Shown here in pieces: positions 1 to 5,290 of a stretch of DNA of 6,387 nt. The stretch spans positions 1-6,387 of the forward strand of contig PLZT01000235.1 in assembly GCA_003152255.1 (NCBI GenBank). Direction: 5' to 3'. The notes under the pieces were generated by a model. The model saw only the letters and a program-made list of their open reading frames with translations, did no database searches and was not told the DNA's origin. The stretch is from Methylocystaceae bacterium. Lineage in GTDB: Bacteria; Pseudomonadota; Alphaproteobacteria; Rhizobiales; Beijerinckiaceae. How positions within the stretch are numbered: the first letter of the stretch is position 1; the number at the start of each line of letters is the position of its first letter. The translations under genes and the position numbers were made by a program.

Positions 1-64
1 TGCGTGAGAACTTTTCCTTGGCCATCGTCTAAGGTCCAATCCCGATTGCTTGGCGCGGGTCTCG

Positions 65-86
65 TGCTCGCGCGGGGCGAGCATTT
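65..86 (+). terminator. Hairpin followed by TTT, possible terminator
   Basis: TGCTCGC (65-71) pairs perfectly with GCGAGCA (77-83) around the 5-nt loop GCGGG, and TTT follows at 84-86. It lies about 30 nt after the TAA at 30-32, where a gene from the left could end. The U-tract is short, so this is at best a weak intrinsic terminator; GC-rich DNA also yields such stems by chance. Confidence 0.3.
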
Positions 87-391
87 ACGGCCAACGCGGG
101 GATTGTTCAAGTGGCCGGCCGACAGAGCGCGCCTTGGCCCGCCCCCGGCCGCTTGATGACGACCCTCGCCTCACGCCGGGATGGCGCGTCGCTTCTCTAA
201 AGCCTTGGCGGGGGAGGGCTAAGGTGGAAACAATTTTAGTCTAACACGACGCGGACGCGGTACAGTTTGTTATTGTTCGCTCGTGTGTATTCTCATATCC
301 AAGCATTATTCAAGCGTAAACACAGCAGATGCGCTTCGCGGCGCCCGGCGTTTAATAATATATTCACGCTAGCTCGATGTTTACATACAAT

Positions 392-404
392 TTTGCCGGG
401 CAAA
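392..404. promoter_or_regulatory. Operator-like palindrome upstream of the cyclase gene
   Basis: TTTGCC-G-GGCAAA is a perfect 6-bp inverted repeat around one central base, set in AT-rich DNA about 83 nt before the start codon at 487. A TATACA at 411-416 could be a -10 element, which would place the palindrome in the usual repressor or activator range. No -35 at correct spacing is evident, and I cannot name a regulator. The symmetry is seen directly; the operator role is inference. Confidence 0.25.
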
Positions 405-486
405 TTAAGCTATACAACTCGATTCCCGCCTATCGTTTGCTCGTTCCGGCCATGCGGCTCGCGTCGCATCAAAATGGCGTTTCGAG

Positions 487-1521
487 ATGGATGCGATGAA
501 AAAAATGACCGGGTTTATCGACGAGATCGCCAGCCTCGCCGGCGTGCGCGGCCGCGACGCGCTCGAATATACGATGGCCTCGGTGATGTTCGAACTGACA
601 GGGGCGCGGCTGCTGTCCACATGGAGCGTCGCGCCGCGAGACGGCGACATTGGCGTGCGTTGTTGCGTGACGCTCGGTTCGGCGCGCTGCGAGCACTGCG
701 AGGTGACGAGTTGCACGCTGCCCGGCGACAATGTCAAACCGCTCGACAGCAAACCGGCGCTGAAGACCTGCTACGAGACCAAGCGCCATTTTCGCGCGCG
801 GTCCGGCGTCTGCGGCCTTCATCGCCATGTCTTTCCGGTCGCCAATGGTCACGGCGTCGTCCGCCTCGTCGAAATTCTGCGCGACGCGCCGATGCGCGAG
901 GACGAGGAGCGGCTGGTGTTTGGGCTGTTGCGCATTTATCGCAATCATCTCGGGATCAACGACTATGGCGATTGCGACGACCTCACCGGCTTGCTCAACC
1001 GCCGCGCCTTCGAGGAGACGTTTCGCGCGCTGATCTCGCCAAAACTCGGGCGCAAAACATCGCCGTTCGGACCCTTGCGCGCCGGCGACGAGACGCGCGG
1101 CCCGCATCTCGCGATGATCGAAATAGATTTGTTCAAACGCATCAACGACGGTTTCGGACATCCCCACGGCGACGAGGCGCTGGCGCTGCTGGCGCGCCTG
1201 CTGGGCGAGAACTTTCGCGAGACCGACCGTCTGTTCCGCTTTGGCGGCGAGACGTTTGCCGCGGTGCTGCCGGACACCGATTCGGAAGGCGCGGCGGCGG
1301 CGCTGGAGCGGCTCCGCGTCTCGGTCGAGAATTTCGACTTTCCGCGGCTGGGCCGCGTCACCGTGAGCATCGGCTACACCGCCGTGCGGAATGACGACAC
1401 CGGCGCCAGCGCCAGCGCGCGCGCCGAAGAGGCGCTTTGCGCGGCCAAGGAACAAGGGCGCAATCGGGTCTGCTGCTTCGAAGAAGTGCCCGCCGGCGGC
1501 GCCGTGGCGGCGAGGGGCTAG
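487..1521 (+). CDS. Diguanylate cyclase, Cys-rich N-domain, GGETF motif
   Basis: GGDEF-domain protein of 344 aa, expected to make c-di-GMP from two GTP in the cytoplasm; no membrane segment is visible. Residues about 1-155 form a small GAF-like sensory region with many cysteines and histidines (C59, C60, C68, C71, C76, C95, C109; H70, H112, H114). The GGDEF domain covers about 163-335: DDLTGLLNRRAF at 164-175, IEIDLFKRIND at 211-221, GHPHGDEAL at 224-232, then FGGETF at 252-257. The usual GG(D/E)EF is GGETF here: the third-position acid is kept, the fourth is Thr, and the first Asp of the DxD metal motif is Glu212. An inhibitory I-site RxxD (R244-D247) lies five residues before the GG, as in PleD. 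The C-terminal SIGYT strand is present. The start is uncertain: ATGs at 487, 496 and 505 share the frame, and GAG at 484-486 best suits 496. It is convergent with the dihydroorotase-like gene across 48 nt. Activity is not certain given the altered motif. Confidence 0.9.
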   Translation: MDAMKKMTGFIDEIASLAGVRGRDALEYTMASVMFELTGARLLSTWSVAPRDGDIGVRCCVTLGSARCEHCEVTSCTLPGDNVKPLDSKPALKTCYETKRHFRARSGVCGLHRHVFPVANGHGVVRLVEILRDAPMREDEERLVFGLLRIYRNHLGINDYGDCDDLTGLLNRRAFEETFRALISPKLGRKTSPFGPLRAGDETRGPHLAMIEIDLFKRINDGFGHPHGDEALALLARLLGENFRETDRLFRFGGETFAAVLPDTDSEGAAAALERLRVSVENFDFPRLGRVTVSIGYTAVRNDDTGASASARAEEALCAAKEQGRNRVCCFEEVPAGGAVAARG

Positions 1522-1569
1522 GCGCGGGAGGCCCAGCTTTCGGGTTCGCGGGGAGGCTTTGGGGGCCGC

Positions 1570-2880
1570 TCACCCCTCCCAAACCACCGCCCCATCCACG
1601 ACAGTCAGCTTCACCACCCCCTGCAACAGCGCGCCATCGAACGGCGTGTTGCGGCAGCGCGAATGGAGCTTGGCCGGATCGACCACGAAGGGCTCGTCGG
1701 GATCGAAGCGGATCACATCGGCCGGCGCGCTTTTGCGCAGCCGGCCCTGTTCCAGCCCCAGAATTTCCGCGGGGCGGGACGACATCGCCGCGAGCAGGCG
1801 CGGCAGCGTCACATCACCCGAATGCACGAGGCGCAGCCCAGCCGCCAGCATGGTTTCGAGGCCGATGGCGCCGAATTCGGCCTGGGCGAAGGGCAGGCGC
1901 TTGGTCTCGACATCCTGCGGATCGTGATCGGAGACGATCACGTCGATGAGCCCCTCGGCCAGCGCCTTCACCAGCAGCTTGCGGTCGTTCTCGCCGCGCA
2001 GCGGCGGGCGCAGTTTTAAAAAGCTGCGGTAATCGCCGATGTCGCCCTCGTTGAGCGTCAGATGATTGATCGAGGTTCCGCAACTTACGGCCAACCCTTG
2101 CGCCTTGGCGCGGCGCAGCGCATCGAGCGACAGGGGCGCGGCGACGATCGCCGCGTGATAGCGCGCGCCGGTCAGCGCGACGAGGCGCAGATCGCGGTCG
2201 AGCATGATGGTTTCCGCCTCGGCGGGCACGCCGGAGAGACCGAGCCTGATCGCCGTCTCGCCCTCGTTCATCACGCCGCCGCCGGCAAGATCGGCGTCTT
2301 GCGGAAAATGGACGACGAGCGCGTCGAAGTCGCGGGCGTAGGCGAGCGCGCGGCGCATCACCAGCGCATTCGCGACGGCGCGCGGGCCGTCGAAGAAGGC
2401 CGCTGCGCCCGCCTGGCCGAGCAGCCCGAGTTCGGCGATCTCACGCCCCTCGCGCCCCTTGGTCAGCGCCGCCATCGGCAATACGCGCACGCGGCCGGTG
2501 TCGCGGGCGCGGCGCAGGACGAAATCCACGACGGCCGGGTCGTCGACGGCGGGGGAGGTGGTCGGCGTCGCGAGAATCGTGGTGACGCCGCCGGCCGCCG
2601 CCGCCAGCGTCGCCGTCGCGATGGTCTCGCGGTGCTCGGCGCCGGGCTCGCCGACGAAGGCCAGCATGTCGATGAGGCCTGGCGCGACGACATCGCCGCG
2701 GCAATCGACGATCCGCGCGCCCTCCGGAGCGCCCGCGGCGGCGACCGCCGGCCCGAGATCCCTGATGCGCCCGTCCTCGATATAAAGCCCGCCGCGCGTC
2801 TCGCTCCCGGAGGCGGGATCGACAAGGCGGGCGTTGACGAGAACCAGCGGCGGAGCGGCGGGCGCGGGAGCGTGGGGCAT
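1570..2880 (-). CDS. pyrC: Dihydroorotase-family protein, probably non-catalytic
   Basis: 436-aa amidohydrolase of the class I dihydroorotase family (carbamoyl-aspartate/dihydroorotate step of pyrimidine synthesis). The family frame is clear: an N-terminal small beta domain, PGLID at 67-71, GEPGAEHRET at 77-86, GGVTT at 97-101, NHLTLNE at 272-278, RPPLR at 291-295, SDHDPQD at 317-323 and NTPF at 411-414. The metal-binding HxH after the Asp is absent (D71-MLAF-V76), the NTxP motif is TTSP, and the second of the later histidines is Ile245 (HAAI). H191, H242 and D318 remain. This matches the variant form common in alphaproteobacteria and resembles the inactive PyrC' of Pseudomonas, which is needed for assembly of aspartate transcarbamoylase (PyrB). 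Here pyrB is not adjacent: the upstream gene is divergent and unrelated. ATG 2880 is the only sensible start, yet I see no good Shine-Dalgarno. A true catalytic PyrC is presumably encoded elsewhere. Confidence 0.9.
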   Translation of the reverse strand: MPHAPAPAAPPLVLVNARLVDPASGSETRGGLYIEDGRIRDLGPAVAAAGAPEGARIVDCRGDVVAPGLIDMLAFVGEPGAEHRETIATATLAAAAGGVTTILATPTTSPAVDDPAVVDFVLRRARDTGRVRVLPMAALTKGREGREIAELGLLGQAGAAAFFDGPRAVANALVMRRALAYARDFDALVVHFPQDADLAGGGVMNEGETAIRLGLSGVPAEAETIMLDRDLRLVALTGARYHAAIVAAPLSLDALRRAKAQGLAVSCGTSINHLTLNEGDIGDYRSFLKLRPPLRGENDRKLLVKALAEGLIDVIVSDHDPQDVETKRLPFAQAEFGAIGLETMLAAGLRLVHSGDVTLPRLLAAMSSRPAEILGLEQGRLRKSAPADVIRFDPDEPFVVDPAKLHSRCRNTPFDGALLQGVVKLTVVDGAVVWEG

Positions 2881-2992
2881 GGCCCGTTGCTTTAAGCGAT
2901 TTTCTCGCGCGAGGGAATGAGCGGCGCAAGGCCGAGCGTCGGCTCTCGCCGATTTATTTGGCCCGCGCTTGATTGTGACAGATCGTTGATCG

Positions 2993-3613
2993 ATGTTTTA
3001 CGGCAAGATGACAGTTTTACGTCAACCGCGTCACATGATCGCGCTGCTCGGATTCGCCTTTCTCCTGCTCGCGCCCGGGATCGCGATCCGCTATGGCGTG
3101 CTGCCGTTCGAGTTCAGGTTCGAGGCGCTGTTGCTCGTGTCGGGCCTGTGCATCGCCCTATGCGCGCTCGCCGGCTTTTCGCTAGCGGAACTGGGGCTCG
3201 CTCGACCTTCGGCTCTCCGCCACTGGGCGGGCTGCGGCGCTCTCACTCTCGCGCTGGCCGGTTCGGTCCTGCTGGAGAGTCGTTACCTCGCCGTCGCGCA
3301 TCGGCCGTTCGACTGGATCGGCTTCGCGCCGTTCTATGTGCTGGTGTCCAGCCCTTGTCAGGAGGTCGTTTGCAGATCGATTCCGAAACTGATCGCGGAT
3401 CGGCTGCAAATGAGCGGGCGAAATTACGTTTTATATTCTTCCGTCGTTTTTTCGTTGATGCACAACGCCTATGGCGATCCCATGCTGCTCGCCAACACTT
3501 TTTTCGCGGGCCTCGCCTGGGCCACCGCCTATCTTTTCACGCGCAACATCTGGCCGCTGATTTTCTCCCACGCCGCGGTCGGGACGCTGGCCTTCTGCCT
3601 CGGAGTCGCCTGA
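2993..3613 (+). CDS. CPBP (Abi/CAAX-type) intramembrane protease homologue
   Basis: 206-aa polytopic inner-membrane protein. Hydrophobic segments lie near residues 15-33, 45-63, 80-96, 108-121, 146-160, 166-183 and 187-205. The CPBP motifs occur in order: SSPCQEVVCR at 119-128 (family EExxxR), FSLMH at 153-157 (FxxxH) and SHAAV at 192-196 (third motif, normally HxxxN/B). The first Glu of the EE pair is Gln123, while Glu124 and Arg128 remain. In the Rce1 family the first Glu is regarded as catalytic, so activity is doubtful, although Q-E forms seem to occur naturally among CPBP members. Known relatives cleave prenylated proteins or act in bacteriocin self-immunity; the substrate here is unknown. 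ATG 2993 gives a slightly longer N-terminus than ATG 3008, and neither has a good ribosome binding site. It is divergent from the dihydroorotase-like gene over 112 nt, and its 3' end is overlapped antisense by the ceramidase-like frame. Confidence 0.85.
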   Translation: MFYGKMTVLRQPRHMIALLGFAFLLLAPGIAIRYGVLPFEFRFEALLLVSGLCIALCALAGFSLAELGLARPSALRHWAGCGALTLALAGSVLLESRYLAVAHRPFDWIGFAPFYVLVSSPCQEVVCRSIPKLIADRLQMSGRNYVLYSSVVFSLMHNAYGDPMLLANTFFAGLAWATAYLFTRNIWPLIFSHAAVGTLAFCLGVA

Positions 3614-4288
3614 GATGGTCAAGCGCGAGCCTGACGGCTCGCGGGGCTCCGCATGGAGCATCGCCGTCCGCAGCAAAAGCCACAGCACGCAGGCGTTCAG
3701 AATATGCCACAGAAAATGCGTTCCGAGCGGAAAGGCAGCGCAGACATCGCCGTCCATGGTGCGAAAGGTCAGCGACGCCGCGAAGACCAGCGCCGCCAGC
3801 GCGAGGCCATCGGCCGTTTGGCGCCGGCGCGTTCGCGGCCACAGCAGCGCCGCGAAACAGATCATCGCGCCCAGCGCCGGCAGATAGCCGACCGAGCCGT
3901 GCAATCCGTGGAACGTGTATTCGACGAGATATGAGCCCGCCGCGAACAGCAGCGTGATCGCCGTCGACGCGAGCGCGCCGAGGCCGAAGAACCGGCGCAG
4001 CGCGAGCAGAAAATAGCCGTAGATGAACACCGCGATCGGGACGACGTCGAACAGCATCGCGCCGCGCGTCGCGACGGTGTGGAAGATAAAGCTGCCAACG
4101 CCGACGAGCGCCGTCACGACGATCAGCGCGAGCGCTGGATAATCCGTTTCGCGCCGGCGCCGCCACAGCGCGAAAGCAGCCGCGGCGGCCAGCAAAAAGG
4201 CGATATTGGTCAGCGCGTTGACCGGCTCCGACCAGAAGCCGTGGCCCTGCCGCTCGCAATAGTCGATGACGGGATCGCGCCAGGCCAC
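3431..4288 (-). CDS. Ceramidase-family integral membrane zinc hydrolase
   Basis: Alkaline ceramidase/CREST-family protein with about seven hydrophobic segments between residues 25 and 208. Numbering from the GTG at 4288, the family residues line up well with human ACER3 as I remember it: N-terminal calcium-site-like DYCE (9-12) and E21; S66 and H70 in SFIFH; D81; H191 and H195 in HFLWH. Both the S/H/D and H/H spacings match the zinc site, so an intact amide hydrolase is likely. The substrate (ceramide or another N-acyl lipid) is unknown. An ATG at 4378 shares the frame but would overlap the cupin gene by 68 nt with a low-complexity Lys/Arg/Ser leader. The GTG has GGAG at 4302-4299 and sits 22 nt after the cupin stop, so I prefer it (285 aa). 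The domain ends near residue 212; the remaining ~70 residues are hydrophilic, and residues 226-285 are antisense to the CPBP gene. That tail may come from loss of an earlier stop. Confidence 0.82.
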   Translation of the reverse strand: MAWRDPVIDYCERQGHGFWSEPVNALTNIAFLLAAAAAFALWRRRRETDYPALALIVVTALVGVGSFIFHTVATRGAMLFDVVPIAVFIYGYFLLALRRFFGLGALASTAITLLFAAGSYLVEYTFHGLHGSVGYLPALGAMICFAALLWPRTRRRQTADGLALAALVFAASLTFRTMDGDVCAAFPLGTHFLWHILNACVLWLLLRTAMLHAEPREPSGSRLTISGDSEAEGQRPDRGVGENQRPDVAREKIGGGPGEAREKSVGEQHGIAIGVVHQRKNDGRI

Positions 4289-4310
4289 GATGGAAGCGCT
4301 CCGGATTGTC

Positions 4311-4703
4311 TTACGGCGCGCGATCGCCCTTTGGCTCGGCGGCTTCGCCGTCGCCTTCATGGCCGAGGCTGGCGACAACCTCCGGGTCGTGCGGCGGACC
4401 GTAGATCATGAATAGTTTCATCGGTTTTTGGCCGGTGTTGATGACGTTATGACGAACTCCCGCCGGCACGATCACCGCGTCGTCCTTGCCGACCTTCACG
4501 GTGTCTCCCGCGATGACGACCTCGCCCTTGCCCTTCTCGATACGGAAGAACTGGTCGTGATCCTCATGGACATCCTCGCCGGTTTCCTCGCCGGCCTTGA
4601 GCGACATCAGAACCAGTTGCAAGTGCTTGCCGGTATAGAGAACGCGCCGATAGTCCTTGTTCTCCTGAGCCAGTTCCTCGATGTCCTCGACAAAGCGCTT
4701 CAT
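4311..4703 (-). CDS. Small single-domain cupin, metal-binding
   Basis: 130-aa cytoplasmic protein with one cupin beta-barrel. Motif 1 is VHEDHDQFFRIEKGKG (45-60), with likely ligands H46, H49 and E56, Q51 nearby, and the conserved glycine. Motif 2 is VGKDDAVIVPAGVRHNVIN (71-89), with H85. The protein looks like the widespread stand-alone cupins often annotated as mannose-6-phosphate isomerase-like; no specific reaction can be named. The C-terminal ~20 residues are charged and probably disordered. The start is well supported: AGAGGT at 4714-4709 lies 5 nt before ATG 4703, and the translation begins MKRFVEDIEELA. A longer in-frame start at 4871 would add an arginine-rich leader without family likeness, so I reject it. 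The stop lies 22 nt upstream of the ceramidase-like GTG, suggesting a two-gene operon. Confidence 0.88.
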   Translation of the reverse strand: MKRFVEDIEELAQENKDYRRVLYTGKHLQLVLMSLKAGEETGEDVHEDHDQFFRIEKGKGEVVIAGDTVKVGKDDAVIVPAGVRHNVINTGQKPMKLFMIYGPPHDPEVVASLGHEGDGEAAEPKGDRAP

Positions 4704-4739
4704 GACGGACCTCTTTTGCAGGGGCGAATAATGGCGGTG

Positions 4740-4767
4740 ACGATACCTTAGCGGCGCAACATGACAA
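4740..4767 (-). promoter_or_regulatory. Possible sigma-70-like promoter for cupin operon
   Basis: On the minus strand TTGTCA (4767-4762, five of six to TTGACA) is followed after 16 nt by TATCGT (4745-4740, four of six to TATAAT). This would start transcription roughly 25-30 nt before the cupin ATG at 4703, leaving room for its AGAGGT ribosome binding site. Plausible position but modest match. Confidence 0.3.
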
Positions 4768-4965
4768 ACACGCCGCCGGTGCGGGCGATCATCGCGGCGC
4801 GTTCCGAAACGATTTTCGCGAAAGTAAATATAGCGCCGCGGCGAATTGTCCCGCGTCGGGAATTCCGGCACGAGACGAGGACAAACCGGGTCTGAATCAC
4901 GGACGGCGGATGCGGGCCATGAAGAAAGCGTTGACGGCGGCCGTGGACGAATCGCCCAGCGGGTC

Positions 4966-4990
4966 GGAACAAATGTCCGGCTCCGACGTT
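4966..4990 (+). promoter_or_regulatory. EcfG-type general stress promoter
   Basis: GGAAC (4966-4970), then 16 nt, then CGTT (4987-4990). This is an exact match to the alphaproteobacterial EcfG consensus GGAAC-N16/17-CGTT, used in the PhyR/NepR/EcfG general stress response. It points at the small exported protein gene; transcription would begin near 4996-5000, giving a leader of about 25-30 nt with the ribosome binding site inside it. I checked other GGAAC sites that I noticed in the window and found no partner at correct spacing. Confidence 0.65.
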
Positions 4991-5024
4991 TGGTAAACAG
5001 GGATAGGTAGAAAAGGAACGCCTC

Positions 5025-5276
5025 ATGGCCTTTCGCGCTTTTCTGACGTTTTGCATGGGCGCGTCACTTTTTATTGGTGGCGTCGCGCTTGCGCAGCAGT
5101 CCGGCACCACATCCGGCCCTTCGGCGGGAAAAAACGTCGAACCGAGCACCGCTACTGAAAAAAAATATGAAGGGAAGCAACAGCCCGGTACGGGCGCCCC
5201 GGCGGCTGCGGGCGACCCGGGTGTCGAGGCTAAGCCCGGGACCGAGGGCGGAAAAGCCGCGCAACCGGGAAAATAG
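5025..5276 (+). CDS. Small exported low-complexity protein
   Basis: 83-aa protein with a typical Sec signal peptide: a short basic start (MAFR), a hydrophobic core at about 5-20, and an A-x-A site, VALA, with cleavage likely after residue 23 before QQ. There is no lipobox; C10 lies too early in the core. The mature ~60 residues are rich in Gly, Pro, Ala, Lys and Glu with no hydrophobic core, so probably disordered and periplasmic. The tail, with units like PGVEAKPGTEGGK (65-77), resembles unnamed small proteins frequent in rhizobial genomes; no function is known to me. The start is supported by AAGGA at 5013-5017, 7 nt before the ATG. The EcfG-type promoter upstream suggests induction by general stress. 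It converges on the next gene with only 14 nt between stops. Confidence 0.8.
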   Translation: MAFRAFLTFCMGASLFIGGVALAQQSGTTSGPSAGKNVEPSTATEKKYEGKQQPGTGAPAAAGDPGVEAKPGTEGGKAAQPGK

Positions 5277-5290
5277 GCGTCCGCGAGCCC

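Larger units (their letters stand above)
1..486. other. Gene-poor left flank with AT-rich part
   Basis: I see no convincing protein-coding gene here. A plus-strand frame open from the left edge stops at TAA 30-32, giving only nine residues (RENFSLAIV); it may be the tail of a gene outside the window, but it is too short to identify. A hairpin follows at 65-83. A 64-codon open frame at 50-244 has an arginine-rich, random-looking translation and no ribosome binding site, so I leave it out. From about 225 to 440 the base composition becomes clearly more AT-rich than the rest of the window, with runs such as TTTAATAATATATTC around 350-364. This stretch is probably the regulatory leader of the diguanylate cyclase gene at 487, or the remains of acquired DNA. 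I could not settle on a sigma-70 promoter; TTGTTA (267-272) with TATTCT (289-294) is a weak option. Confidence 0.5.
4704..5024. other. Divergent intergenic region, cupin / small exported protein
   Basis: This 321-nt region separates two genes reading outward. Toward the cupin it holds a possible sigma-70-like promoter (4740-4767) and the cupin ribosome binding site (4709-4714). Toward the small exported protein it holds an EcfG-type promoter (4966-4990). A 28-codon open frame with ATG at 4910 (internal ATG 4919), ending TAA 4994-4996, has coding-like third positions but no clear ribosome binding site and overlaps the promoter. A minus-strand frame running across the region into the exported-protein gene looks spurious. 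Confidence 0.6.

Noticed and set aside
267..1394. Long plus-strand frame of 375 codons overlapping the cyclase gene
   Set aside because: Its translation is arginine-rich with no family motif and lies out of frame over the clear GGDEF domain; GC-rich DNA makes such shadows.
469..1455. Minus-strand frame of 328 codons opposite the cyclase
   Set aside because: Mirror of the real gene, with low-complexity Ala/Arg/Gln translation and no recognisable domain.
1522..1580. Bidirectional terminator between cyclase and dihydroorotase-like gene
   Set aside because: GGGAGG and CCTCCC could pair, but the loop is about 18 nt, the stem only 6 bp, and no U-tract follows on either strand.
2062..2895. Plus-strand frame of 277 codons opposite the dihydroorotase-like gene
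   Set aside because: Arg/Gly-rich antisense shadow of a gene with clear family motifs.
2970..2990. FNR-like half-sites (TTGAT ... GATC) before the CPBP gene
   Set aside because: The two halves do not form the TTGAT-N4-ATCAA palindrome, so there is no real match.
2917..3957. Plus-strand frame of 346 codons overlapping the CPBP gene
   Set aside because: Translation is Arg/Ser/Pro-rich, while the other frame gives a well-formed membrane protein with CPBP motifs.
4799..4830. EcfG-type promoter toward the cupin (minus-strand GGAAC at 4806-4802)
   Set aside because: No CGTT lies 16 or 17 nt downstream of that GGAAC.
4748..5149. Minus-strand frame of 133 codons across the cupin/exported-protein gap
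   Set aside because: It overlaps the signal-peptide-encoding start of the exported protein antisense, has no ribosome binding site that I can see, and no family likeness.
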